A stretch of 64,000 bases of DNA from Clavelina lepadiformis (lineage: Eukaryota; Chordata; Ascidiacea; Aplousobranchia; Clavelinidae). The position numbers and the translations under genes were made by a program. A model generated the notes under the pieces. It did no database searches, had not been told where the DNA came from, and saw nothing but the letters and a program-made list of their open reading frames with translations. Positions 13,301 through 24,900 of the stretch are shown here, one piece after another; the stretch's first letter is position 1; each line of letters begins with the position of its first letter. The stretch lies in NCBI RefSeq assembly GCF_947623445.1, contig NC_135245.1, positions 20,033,501 through 20,097,500 on the forward strand, given 5' to 3'.

Positions 13301-14483
13301 GAGTTGGTGACGTCATCATTTACAGCTGCATGGGAGGTGAAAACAACCCCATACCGTCATCTAACGAGTGCCTTCCCGGAAGCGTCTGGAGCAACCCAGA
13401 AACTCCCGTGTGTGCAGGTAGGTGCATATGATTTCAATGGCAGGGGAGGTCGTTTTTCAAACCTCAAATTGACTCATCAATCACAGGTTGTTTGAAGCCA
13501 TCGATCCACAAAGGACAGTTCCTTCCCGACAAACCGCTCTACGCTGAAGATGAAAGAATCTGTATTCGATGCGCGGTTGGAACCAGGATAGGTAGAATTT
13601 CATCTCGTATCGCGACTTGTAAGGCGAACGGAAAGCTTGTCGCGCGAAGACGTATTGACGACTCTTCATGCGAAGGTGTTTATTAAACTCTTATCAGCGT
13701 TTTTGCATGAATTTTCAGTTGATCATGAGTTCAGTTCATTGCTCGTGAGTTGGTGGTTTAATGGATGAAGATTCGCGAAATAAAAACGAAGAACTTATTA
13801 TTTTGTAAATCCACAACAACCTTCTTGACGATACTTGTCTGGTTTTTAACCTACTTTTTATCTTGCCCGTTCCAGAAGCTCCATGTTTCTTTGAACATAA
13901 AGCAAGGACCGGATTGTTCCGTTCAAACCGAGCGGGGAATTTGTACAACAAGTGTCGGTCAACTTGCAGGACATTCACCGCCCCCGTTGGAATGGTCGGT
14001 TCGATTTTATCGTTACTGGGACTTGTTTCATCACGATCGAAAACATATTTTTAGTGTCGCCCCGGCCGCTGTATCTTGACTTTTTCTTTGTATTTCAGGT
14101 CATCAAGTTGAAATTTGTCACGTTTGAGCTAGAAGGATCGACAGGAAGTCCGATCCTCCAGCCAGGAGACAAATGTGAGCGCGACTGGCTGCAAATCAAA
14201 GATGGAGACAAGATGGTGATCATTTTTAATAATTGAGTTTTTATATCCCGTTTCCTGCTTCACAAGACTTTTATCTTTCATCCTTCAGTCATCTTGGTTT
14301 TGCCGCATTGACCTCCTACGTAACTTCTTGTTCTCATCTCAGAGCAAAAGATATTGCGGAAATGACCTACCTCACGACTACATATCGACTAGCAACTCCG
14401 TGACTGTATACTTCACTTCCGACAACGAACATCAGTATAAAGGATTCTTCCTTCGGTCTCTCCACCAATCAGCGGGCGTATAA
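834..14483 (+). CDS. Secreted multidomain VWD-C8-TIL protein with PPTD stalks and sushi/CUB tail (V1, 5' end outside window)
   Basis: A large extracellular glycoprotein of the von Willebrand D family (zonadhesin/mucin/tectorin-like assemblies). The window holds 2,704 codons plus stop in 43 exons, all joining in frame: half a cassette (834-997, 1232-1353), five full stalk+VWD+C8+TIL units, then a tail of Cys-rich exon, sushi, sushi-like and CUB exons ending in TAA at 14481-14483. VWD exons show GDPHYITPDGRKYDFMG and GLCGNYND; C8 exons show EFCG and CLFDACATDG; TIL exons show the ten-Cys pattern ending in CIPASECG. Every splice site is GT-AG. An ATTAAA hexamer lies at 14545-14550. The signal peptide and first cassettes are outside the window. 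Likely secreted and O-glycosylated on stalk Thr; its function (egg coat, tunic, mucus, adhesion) cannot be read from sequence. Introns, not just exons, are nearly identical between units, so recent duplication or gene conversion is likely. Confidence 0.85.
1437..1712 (+). repeat. V1 stalk exon 1 (PPTD/PPTE repeats)
   Basis: 276 bases = 23 x 12, phase 1-1. It encodes DCTFGDATIM followed by tandem Pro-Pro-Thr-Asp/Glu tetrapeptides ending in PPPQPPS. Probably an extended polyproline-type, acidic, O-glycosylated spacer. The CCA-CCA-ACT-GAY codon pattern makes a 12-base DNA minisatellite. Confidence 0.9.
1866..3533 (+). repeat. V1 cassette 1 (VWD-C8-TIL, type A)
   Basis: VWD exons 1866-2119, 2208-2360, 2447-2616; C8 exon 2717-2852; C8-end/TIL exon 3164-3327; TIL exon 3412-3533. 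The exons sum to 999 bases. The type A signature in C8 is MERLDVSCKDVVDF. The introns and exons are almost the same as cassette 3. Confidence 0.9.
3617..3928 (+). repeat. V1 stalk exon 2
   Basis: 312 bases = 26 x 12, phase 1-1, PPTD/PPTE repeats. The opening reads DCTFVDAT instead of the usual DCTFGDAT. Confidence 0.9.
4081..5781 (+). repeat. V1 cassette 2 (VWD-C8-TIL, type B)
   Basis: Exons 4081-4334, 4423-4575, 4662-4831, 4906-5041, 5177-5340, 5660-5781. The type B C8 signature is MERYRYNCGDLVDF, with a shorter intron before C8 and a longer one before the last TIL exon than in type A. Nearly identical to cassette 4, 4,508 bases downstream. Confidence 0.9.
5865..6272 (+). repeat. V1 stalk exon 3
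   Basis: 408 bases = 34 x 12, phase 1-1, PPTD/PPTE with single PPTN and PPTV variants. These variants recur in stalk 5, marking a shared origin. Confidence 0.9.
6398..8065 (+). repeat. V1 cassette 3 (type A)
   Basis: Exons 6398-6651, 6740-6892, 6979-7148, 7249-7384, 7696-7859, 7944-8065; 999 coding bases. Intron sequences are shared partly with cassette 1 (after C8) and partly with cassette 5 (before C8), a mosaic that suggests conversion or unequal exchange. Confidence 0.9.
8149..8436 (+). repeat. V1 stalk exon 4
   Basis: 288 bases = 24 x 12, phase 1-1. The flanks and order of variant repeats match stalk 2, with two fewer repeats. Confidence 0.9.
8589..10289 (+). repeat. V1 cassette 4 (type B)
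   Basis: Exons 8589-8842, 8931-9083, 9170-9339, 9414-9549, 9685-9848, 10168-10289; 999 coding bases. Almost a copy of cassette 2 including introns. Confidence 0.9.
10373..11044 (+). repeat. V1 stalk exon 5 (internally duplicated)
   Basis: 672 bases = 56 x 12, phase 1-1. The block 10501-10724 recurs at 10801-11024 (offset 300 = 25 repeats) with the same variant units in the same order, so the stalk grew by a recent internal duplication. Confidence 0.9.
11170..12837 (+). repeat. V1 cassette 5 (type A, last)
   Basis: Exons 11170-11423, 11512-11664, 11751-11920, 12021-12156, 12468-12631, 12716-12837; 999 coding bases. C8 reads DFYTYKES instead of DFDLYKES. The final TIL exon reads CIPVSECGSVVDGAYVSK, shifting toward the gene V2 form. 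Confidence 0.9.
12991..14483 (+). other. V1 C-terminal tail: Cys-rich exon, sushi, sushi-like, CUB
   Basis: Exons 12991-13125 (Cys-rich, ...VDSVLYQCVEVGKK...), 13241-13417 (sushi/CCP, CHPPPT...VWSNPETPVC), 13487-13675 (sushi-like, GCLKPS...CIRCAVGTRIG), and 13876-13994, 14099-14215 and 14343-14483 (three-exon CUB-like domain, DWLQIKDGDKM, RYCGND, VTVYFTSDNE). The first three exons are phase 1-1. The donor after 13994 is gtcggt, the same unusual site as in gene V2. The last codons are FFLRSLHQSAGV then TAA. No transmembrane segment or GPI signal follows, so the protein is secreted. Confidence 0.8.
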
Positions 14484-14544
14484 ATGACGGGAAAGTTTTT
14501 AGTGCTTATGTCGATTATAAAAATGGTCATAACTTCTTTGTTTG

Positions 14545-14550
14545 ATTAAA
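14545..14550 (+). terminator. Likely poly(A) signal (ATTAAA) of V1
   Basis: ATTAAA lies 62 bases after the V1 stop. A canonical AATAAA occurs only much further down (~15114), so this variant is the best nearby candidate. Confidence 0.4.
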
Positions 14551-17500
14551 AACTTGAATTGTTATGTTGATTGATAGCAGCTGTACAGAGAAGACGTCTT
14601 GCAGATTAATCCACAGTTGAGCTTCAAAAACATCTTTTTTTAACACAATCAGCTTTAGTGCTGGGATTTAGTTGCAAACAAAAGTTTTTAAGTTGATATA
14701 AAATTTCGAATCGTGGCTTAGACATGGACCAGGCTGCGATCAAACAACAACTGACACCGTTACAACGATTTTACGGTTAGATTCCGTAAACGAGTAAAAC
14801 CACAGACAAACAGAAATTTACGGAAAGGAAGGTTGGTTGTTAATTCTCTTCAAAATATTGAGAATCACAGTAACAAATGCAGCGAAGTGATTGGACTCAT
14901 GCTTACTTCCTTCAACTGAAGTTTAAATATCTCCCAAAAAAAAGAATAATTTCATAAGTTTTAAAAAATTGCTTTGACATAAATCGTGCAAAGCTAATGA
15001 AATTCAGATCAAAGCAAATAACCGGTGAAAAAAAATTTGCTGGATATAATTGCCCGATGTCACAACTTAATGTAATATGTTGGACTTGTTGTTTCTAAAC
15101 AACCATTTTTAACAATAAACCAACCACCATTGTATATCATATAAATATGATCTGAAAATTTTACTCAAATTGAAAGTTATATTGCAATTACCATGTTTCA
15201 ACTTTTGAAAGTTTGCAAAACTTCATTTCTTGATGTTTTCCTTAATTTTTATTGAAGAATTTATTTAAAATAATATATAGCAGGGTTGTTGTTGTTGAAA
15301 TATTTTGGAATTAGGTTATGTTTTCTCATAGCCATATGTCCAACATAGTATGCATAGACAAAGTTTTTATTTTACTCTGCTGTCTATAGCTCGGCGCCCT
15401 ATAAAAAAGATAAAAAACGCCTTAATTGCAAGATGACGTCATTAAGACATTTCTTGGGCCGAATGAATTCAATCACTTCACAGTTTCTCCTTCAAGCAAG
15501 ATAATTGACGTATTACATCGCTTGAAGGTGTGTCAAGTGGTTTTTTTAGTTTTAAATCCGCTTCTTGCCACGATCAAGATCGGAAGCGTAGAAAAAAGTA
15601 AATCCACTGCTTCATACATTCATAAACAAACAACTGCAAGTAACATCAAAATAGTCGACAAGGAGTAGTTTGCAATTTGCGGTAGATGCAATGCCGGCTT
15701 TTCACACATAAGAAGTAGCAATATTGCCACCAACGCCAACTTTATATTTTGAAAAGTGAGAATGAGACAAATGACAAATGCTCATGGAACAGATCAATCA
15801 ATCTGTTTGAGTTCTTCCGCTGCACCGTGACACGGCAATAAACCAAGTTCGGTCGAGGGTAGCTGGCGATTAATTTATGAAATCTTTGTTACGGTATACG
15901 ACCGCAAGTACGACGTCAGCATTCGTCAACATTTTATTTTAGATCATTGCAAAGTATTTCTTCCGATCTCGCCACCAATTACCAGATGCATAACACAGCG
16001 AGATCAGTTTAAATAAAGTTATTTTCCGCGTATGTGTGAAATTGCTCTATGAAACGCTGCATCACTGCAATAAAAGTTGCTTACCACAAATCGTAATTAT
16101 TTAAGCAAAACGCTTCTGCAAACTGCTTTCCGATCGTGGTGGAAATTTTCAATCTCTTTTTGACATGACAAGTTGCACTTCGAGGGTTTTAGTGCAAACT
16201 AAAATTTGCGTCAATATACTTCAACTTCTCACAAGCCATAAGGCTACGACCATGAGGCTTTGGCGTTGCACGCTGAATACTGATCGGGTCTTGTCTAATC
16301 TAGGCTATGCAGATTGATTCTACGTTGGCGCTTAGCCAACAAAGAGGATACCGTCACAGCAGGAATACCTGAGTCAAATATTTTAGGGTGACAGTCTTTC
16401 TATGAGTTGAGTTGTTTTGCCAGTTCTACAGTAGTGCCTTGTTATGGTTTTGACGACGAGCGCATTCCAGCATCTTCATTTCTTCCCGTAGCCGGAGTAG
16501 CTGTAACCTGTAGCTACTTGTATTATGTGACTCTAACAATGCTCGTATTCGATGAATTGACCTTACACTTTACGGTAGACAAGTTTCCCTTTGTTTGCTC
16601 CCGTACGAACTTTTGACAACTATTCTGCCCTGTCTAGTATTTGGCCACAAGTATTCTATATGTTATGTTTTGAGTAGAAAGGTTACATTTTTCAAACTTT
16701 AGGTCACTTGGATTCTTAATTAAGTTGTTTTTTGCTCTTTTGATCTTATATTGTTTCTGGTGGATTACACGATTGTGCTTTGTTCTACAGGTTCGAAACT
16801 CGGTAGGACGTTGTAGGATCTCTAAAGGATGTCGGAAAGCATTTTTTTTTAATTTTTTCTGAATTTGAAACCCTCGTCACGTTTGTTACTTGCGTGTCTC
16901 TTTGTACTCGATCGCTTTCTAGTGGTGAAAAACAAAGGTTTATGTCACGCCGTGTTTTTAAACTGTGTGCTTCGTTGTGTATGATTGAGTTTGGAAACTT
17001 TAAAGACGTAAACACATTGACGTGTGCCATCACATCAAGATAATCTTAAACAAAAAATCTTGTTATTTCATGTTTTCATGGCGAAAACAAGTGTAACGAA
17101 ATTATGTCACGCGTTATTCACAGTATTTTGTATTTTACCGTCTTTGTGAGTTTGTTCTCTAGTGCGTTGATTGGTTGCAATTACCGTTTTTTGTCTCACG
17201 TTTTGTGCACTTTTATCTTATCACTAATTTGGCGCCTTGCCTTTTGTACCCTATAAATGCCGTTCGTTAAGTGATTTGAACAGGTCGGTTTTGGTTTTGG
17301 GTCGTAGAGGCTGTTGAATAAAATGAGTTGATTTCTTGGGTTTTACTGGTGGTGTCGCGGTTCACCGTGAATGTGGAAATTGAGCCTGGCTACACGAAAG
17401 AAAAAGTTCTGTTACACAAGTATTGTTAAAGGTATTAAAAATTATAGGTAAATAATTTTAAAACGTCTGTTTTAAAATGTCGCAAAGAGTAAGTTAGTGG

Positions 17501-18870
17501 TCTTGCCTATACATGTCTTGTCCCCGCACTAATGTATACTATATAGCCCACACTGATGTATATAGCTACTGTACAGTAGCTTTGTGCAGTATGTATGAAA
17601 GTACGCACTTTATTGCTTCCAGGTGTCACCAAAAGGGACCATGAGGTAACAATTTAACACGCTTGTGTTTGACTTCCTCGAACACACGTGGGAAGATTCA
17701 TCAACTCATCTGAATTTGATCAACCCATACAACATCTACAATCGCAGTTATAGCATTTGTGGTATCGTGATGAAGAAGCAGATAATTTTTGTGACATAAC
17801 TACAGTTCACTAAGTGTAATAGTAAATTTTAATAAGCCTAATAAAGTTAGGTCTAATAAAATCAAATATTTTTGTTATGCACTTAAGTAAGCCTACGTTT
17901 AATAAACTATACCTGCTGTTTATCGACCACACAAAGCGTTTTATTTGCGACCATAAGCTGTCAAGCATATTGACTTCAGACGCCTTACAAGTAGCCGGTT
18001 CGTAATATAACTTGTTTGAACACTAAACGAAGTAACTTCACGGAAACCAAGCTAAATGGAGCAACCGATTGTGACGTAAAAACCGTGTTTTGTTCGTCTT
18101 TTGTGCTTTTGCATTTTCATGGGCACCTTCGTTGTTTACTGCATTGTCTTTTAGTGGCTTAAAGAACCCTTTGTTCATCTCATCATCATCACGCTTCATC
18201 TCATCTCTTCGTTCATCTCATCATCATCATCACGCCTCATCTCATCTCTTTGTTCATCTCATCATCATCATCACGCTTCATCTCATCTCTTCGTTCATCT
18301 CATCATCTCACACCTAACCCCGGTGATTCGCATCTCACAGCATTATAGAACCAATCAATGGGCAACACGCACCTACGGCATTTATGACAATTTTTCACAG
18401 AATAAACTTGCGGTTTTCAATTCAAACTGCCTCCTCCTTAATCTCTTATGGCAGTTAGCCGCTGTAAGGTGAGAAAAGTACAAATTCTGCTTTTATCTGC
18501 TTTTAAGAATCCTGCATTAGTCAGACACATTATTTCATGTTCGCAAGGTTCATTTTTTGTTTGTTCTAAGGAAAATAGGCACTTGTTGAAGTAAGCGGTC
18601 CGGGATACTTGTCATGGATGTCATGAAAATTACCGCGAGAGAGTTGTTTTCAACTGACTTCGTTCAGAGTCATATTTATTCACGGTTATGACTAGCAATT
18701 GTGGTGTTGGATGATTGCCTGACTATGCTTGGTGTAACTTGTCTGCCATGTTGTTGTTTATAGCAATGATACTATAGCGTTTATAATATGTCAAACTCAC
18801 TGGAAAAACACATTCGTCACAAACCTCATTTTGCGGTCCAAGCTAGAAAAACCTGATATGGCGACAATCA
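14551..18870. other. Intergenic region between V1 and V2; no gene seen
   Basis: AT-rich DNA without convincing coding frames or splice-linked exons. It includes the short tandem repeat at 18173-18310. Around 17252-17350 there is a TATAAA, an AATAAA and a TGG-starting stretch that recalls an LTR edge, but no partner repeat is visible. Confidence 0.5.
18173..18310. repeat. ~41-base tandem repeat, TCATCATCATC-rich
   Basis: Three and a part copies of a unit starting GTTCATCTCATCATC. Copy starts are at 18173, 18211, 18252 and 18293, i.e. spacings of 38, 41 and 41. Minisatellite in the V1-V2 intergenic region. Confidence 0.85.
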
Positions 18871-18875
18871 ATTGC

Positions 18876-18882
18876 TATAAAA
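18876..18882 (+). promoter_or_regulatory. Candidate TATA box of V2
   Basis: TATAAAA 78 bases upstream of the V2 start codon, in an AT-rich stretch. The position allows a transcription start ~30 bases downstream and a short 5' UTR. Confidence 0.4.
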
Positions 18883-18959
18883 CGCGTCTGATGCTTTGAA
18901 AATTGTTATTTGAAATTTGAAAAGGTTTTCTTTTGAAGTGCTGGAGTCTGGGATATATT

Positions 18960-21900
18960 ATGACCGGACAATTTGTTCCGTTTCTAGTTCTAGTTTTTCT
19001 GTTGAAGTTAGGAAGTAAGTAGAAGGTTGAGGTGACTTTATTTAGATATGTTTATTACATTTAAACAATCGTTCACGTATTTACAGCTATTTAATTAATT
19101 AACTAATTATTTATTTAACAGGTTAACATTTTCTACAGCGCTTAAAAATATAAAACATTTATGCAACAAATTATGAATTAGCAAAGTTAAACAAGGTAGA
19201 AAGTAAATAGAATTACAAAAATTATACAACAAAAAAGTTTTCACAAAAAAACGTAAATAACATTTTTTCTGTTATGTCAGCAAAAGTTTGTTGGTTTTGT
19301 GTAAATTTTGTCATATTTTGTCGTGAAAATTAAAATGTTTCCTAAGTTAAACCAACATTGAAAAAGAAATTTTTGTCTAGTCTGCACTCAACTCTCCGAA
19401 AGAGAAGTAAAGGATGGATTGGTCTTGTATCAATGCGTCGAAGTTGGTAAGAAAGTCGAAGAATTAATTGGTTGTTCACCATCGTCGCCATCATCCATGC
19501 ACTCATGCAAAAAATGTGAGTACCCTTTGCGAGCGTTTATTTTCACTTTTTTTTCAATTCCAAGTTACACTTCCCAACGCATCCCTTTTGCTACATTTTA
19601 CTGATATCCTGGAAAATTATTAACTTTAGTTGTTTGTTTTTTAACCAGACTGTCGACCTCCTCCAACCAATGATGCTGTCATCTACCAACCAGTTAACGA
19701 TCTGTATCGGGTTGGTGACGTAATCACGTACAGCTGTATAGGTAAAGAAACCACCCGCATTCCGCCATCTAACGAATGTCTTCCTGGAAGTGTTTGGAGC
19801 AACCCGGAATTCTCTGTGTGTGAAGGTGTGCGTGACTGTTCATAGATTACTTATCTGTGCTTTAAACTGTATATATTCAAAATTTTGGCTTGTTGTTCTT
19901 TCTAAGATAAACCTACTGAGCAGCCCTCTGGAGAAGTAACTGAGCATCCAGTCGATAAACCAACTGAGCAAACAATGCAAAAGCCTACTGAGGAAGCAAC
20001 GGAACAACCAGTTGAAAAACCAACTGAACTAACATCTCACCCAACAACAAAACAATCAATCAAACCTCTCAGTAATATTTCATGATTTATGGAATAAACA
20101 TTTTCTCAAGTTTTTACTACAGTTTTATTTTGTTTTCAGTTACCAAGTTAATTGTAATTTTTTTATACAATTCAAGGATTAGCTGTTTGCCGCTCTTATG
20201 GCGATCCCCACTACATCACACCCGATGGTAGAAAGTACGACTTCATGGGAAGTTGTGTCTATAATTTTGCGACAACAAACTCCCTTGAACCGACTGATCC
20301 GAGATACTTTTCTATTAAAACTGCAAACGAACACAGACGAGGACACACCAGGGTGTCCTATTTGAGCAACGTCACAATCACGCTTGGAAGTGGTGACGTA
20401 ATATTCATTGGGAAGGACGGTTACGCAACAGTGAGTACTTTAGAAGCAAATTACTTCTTTACTTTCATGAAATTATATGAATTTGTGAATGATTGATTGT
20501 TTTTAATAAAAAATTCAGTTAAATGGAGAAGAAGTTCAAGGTTATGAATCAGACAAATTCAATCTTGCTCCATCCGGGAACGGGATGGTTCTCACAACAA
20601 AATTCGGTCTCACAGTTGATTTCAACGGAAACCGAATAATTGTGAGATTGCCAAGCACCTACAAAAAAACGGTACTGACCATCTCAAGTGTTATTTTCAA
20701 GTCATCAGTTTTCTTGCTACAATCTTCAATTATTCTTTTACTATAATTTGAATTTAGATCAACGGCTTATGCGGCAATTACAACGATGACGAAAGTGATG
20801 ATCTTGAGAAATCTGATGGAACCACAACAGATGATGTGAATGAGTTTGGTGATAGTCACCAGGTTGGAGATTGCGGAGATGAAACTCCAGATCCGATTGT
20901 TTGCTCTCCCGAGGATAAAAAGAAATGGTGGGAGCTGCTAAATTCATGTTGTTAAGCTCACGTAATGTTGTTGCGTACTCAGTAAGTGTGTTTTAATTCA
21001 GGAATCGACCAGAATTCTGCGGGGCCATGGAAAGATATCGATACAATTGTGGAGATTTGGTTGATTTTGATCTTTACAAAGAATCTTGTTTGTTCGATGC
21101 TTGTGCTACTGATGGAAACGAGGAAGTTATTACACAGGTAAATTTTTGATTAACTTTAGTATCATTTTCACTTGCGTTATTTTCTTGAATCCGTTTGTTT
21201 GATTCATTTCTGATTTAAACTTATATCAATGAAACCATTTATAATGCTAACGGCATCAGTTTTGTTCTGCAGGCGATGCTTAGTTTTGTTGCTGAATGCC
21301 AAGAAAAAGGCCGACAATTGTGCAACTGGAGACAAGACCTTGGCAGGCCGATTTTGGAATGTCCAGCTAACAGCCATTACCAAGGATGTGCCTCCCCCTG
21401 TCCTGACAGTTGCGCCAATTCTTCAGCTTCAACAAGGTGGGTCGGTTTTCTTTATCTGCTAAAGTATTGGTATTTTATAATTTTGAAACTCAACTGTGTG
21501 TAAACTTTCTGTTAAAGTATTTCAATTTGTTTCCGCTGGATTAATCCTCAAAACAACTTTTATTTCAATCATCATTTCATTAGAAGTATTACAAGTTTCC
21601 AAGTTTATGTTAATGTACTGTTTGCTGTAACTGTAAACGGGCATAGCCAAAAGTATACTAAGCATTAATTCAGATAATCGTTATCAGGCAGCTATACTGT
21701 AACAGCATTGAATTCGTTTCCATATTCCTAATCTTGTTTGTTTGAAATGTTTCAGTTGCCCAATCCCTGGAACAGTAGAAGATTGTATTTGCAACGAAGG
21801 TTTCATCAAAGATTGCAACCGCTGCATCCCAGCCAGTGAATGTGGAAGTGTTGTTGATGGAGCCTACGTCAGCAACGGTGAACGATTTTGTGAAGAATGT

Positions 21901-24900
21901 TGTTCTCCAATTAAAAGTGAAATGGTTTTAACTGTTTGTATTAAACTGTTTGTACTGTTTGCAACGGTGAAAGATTTTGTGAAGGATGTTTTTGTCAAAT
22001 TAAAAGTGACTTGGTTTAACTGTATGTTTTTGTTTTAAATTTACGTCTTTTCAGATTGCACATTTGGCGATGCAACATTTATGCCACCTACAAGACCGCC
22101 AACTGACCCACCAACTGAACCACAAACAGACCCGCCAACTGACCCACCAACTGACCCACCAGCTGAGCAACCAACTGACCCGCCAATTGAACCACCAATT
22201 GACCAACCAACTGATCCACCAACTGACCCACCAACTGATCCATCAACTGAACCACCAACAGACCCGCCAACTGATCCACCAACTGACCCACCCACTGACC
22301 CACCAACTGATCCACCAACTGACCCACCCACTGACCCACCAACTGATCCACCCACTGACCCGCCAACTGACCCACCAACTGATCCACCAACTGACCCACC
22401 AACAGACCCACCCACTGATCCACCAACTGACCCACCAACTGACCCACCAACAGACCCACCCACTGACCCACCAACTGACACACCCACTGACCCACAAACT
22501 GATCCACCAACTGATCCACCCACTGACCCACCAACTGACCCACCCACTGACCCACCAACTGATCCACCAACTGATCCACCAACTGATCCACCCACTGACC
22601 CGCCAACTGACCCACCAACTGATCCACCAACTGACCCACCAACAGACCCACCCACTGATCCACCAACTGACCCACCAACTGACCCACCAACAGACCCACC
22701 CACTGACAAACCAACTGATCCACCAACTGACCCACAAACTGATCCACCAACTGATCCACCCACTGACCCACCAACTGACCCACCCACTGACCCACCCACT
22801 GACCCACCAACTGATCCACCAACTGATCCACCAACTGATCCATCAACTGAACCACCAACAGACCCGCCAACTGATCCACCAACTGACCCACCCACTGACC
22901 CACCAACTGATCCACCAACTGACCCACCCACTGACCCCCAACTGACCCACCAACTGATCCACCAACTGATCCACCAACTGACCCACCAACTGACCCACCC
23001 ACTGACCCACCCACTGACCCACTAACTGATCCACCAACTGACCCACCTCCTCAACTTCCAAGTAGGAATGAATTTTGTTGGAAACTTTATTATTGTGTTT
23101 GCACAATTTCCTATTGATCTTATCCTTTCGTTCTACACTATCTGAAAAATTCTACAGTTTTTAAAACACTTTGTGTTTACTTTTAGGTGTCGGTGTTTGC
23201 CGCGCCTATGGCGATCCCCACTACATTACACCCGATGGTAGAAAGTACGACTTCATGGGAAGTTGTGTCTATAACTTTGCGACAACAAATTCCCTTGAAC
23301 CGACTGATGAGAGATACTTTTCGATTGAAACTGCAAACGAACACAGACGAGGACACACCAGGGTGTCCTATTTGAGCAACGTCACAATCACGCTTGGAAG
23401 TGGTGACGTAATATTCATTGGAAAGGGCGGTTACGCAACGGTGAGTTCTTTAGCTGCAAATCATTTCTTTGCGTTCATTAATTTATGTCAATTTGTGAAT
23501 GATAGATTGTTTTTAATAAAAAATTCAGTTAAATGAAAACGAAGTTCAAGGTTATGAATCAGACAACTTCAATCTTTCTCCATCCGGGAATGGGATGGTC
23601 CTCACAACAAAATTTGGTCTCACAGTTGAGTTCAACGGAAACCGAATAATTGTGAGATTGCCAAGCACCTACAAAGAAATGGTAATGATCATCTCAAATG
23701 TCAACACTTCATGTCATCGGTTTTCTTGCTACAATCTTCAATTATTCTTTTGACGTAATCTGAATTTAGATCAACGGGTTATGCGGCAATTACAACGATG
23801 ACGAAAGTGATGATCTTGAGAAATCTGATGGAACCAAAACAGATGATGTGAATGAGTTTGGTGATAGTCACCAGGTTGGAGATTGCGGAGATGAAACTCC
23901 AGATCCGATTACTTGCTCTCCTGAGGATAGAGTGAAGTGGTGAGAGTAACTAATTGTTTAATTTGGTATAACTATCTTATGATTGAACAACTTTTTAGTT
24001 TAAATAATTTGTTCTTAATTTAATTTGTATCATTTCAGGAATCGACCAGAATTCTGCGGGTCCATGGAGCGATTGGACGGTTCATGTAAAGATGTGGTTG
24101 ATTTTGATCTTTACAAAGAATCTTGTTTGTTCGATGCTTGTGCTACTGATGGAAACGAGGAAGTTATTACACAGGTTTACGTTTGTCACAATAAAAACTA
24201 GTTACCGACCTTATTGTTTATACTATCACTCTCAAATCTTAACCATGGCTTTAAGAATTGTTTCAAAATTATTTATCTTCGATTTTTGAAGTGCCAGTTG
24301 TGATAGATAATTGATTGCTTCTGTTATTATTTGCACTTTTATGAAGTGATTTTGTTGTATTTACCAATTGCGATTGAAGTATTATTCGCAAATTACTTAA
24401 CTCTGCACTTACTGTAATTGCACAAGTATTTTTCAAATTGGAGTTTTGTATTTTATTTGTTTAACACTGTTCTCTACCTATAAAGGCGATCGAAAGTTTG
24501 GTGAAAGATTGTCAAGAAAAAGGCGCCAACACCTGCAACTGGAGACAAGACCTTGGCAAGCCGATCTTAAAATGTCCAGCTAACAGCCATTACCAAGGAT
24601 GTGCCTCCCCCTGTCCTGACAGTTGCGCCAATCCTTCAGCTTCAGTAAAGTAAGTTAGAGAGTGAAATGTTTTATATTGAAAGTGGATATTGTTTATTGT
24701 TAACTTTTACTTTGACATATTTATTTGATGTAGTTGCCCAATCCCTGGAACAGTAGAAGATTGTGTTTGCAACGAAGGTTTCATCAAAGATTGCAACCGC
24801 TGCATCCCAGCCAGTGAATGTGGAAGTGTTGTTGATGGAGCCTACGTCAGCAACGGTGAAAGATATTGTGAAGAATGTTTTTGTCAAATTAAAAGAGACT

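Noticed and set aside
17225-17400. TATAAA, AATAAA and TGGTGGTGTCGCGG resembling an LTR end with primer site
   Set aside because: No matching second repeat, no target duplication and no internal retroelement remains were seen. Chance or an unrelated promoter is as likely.
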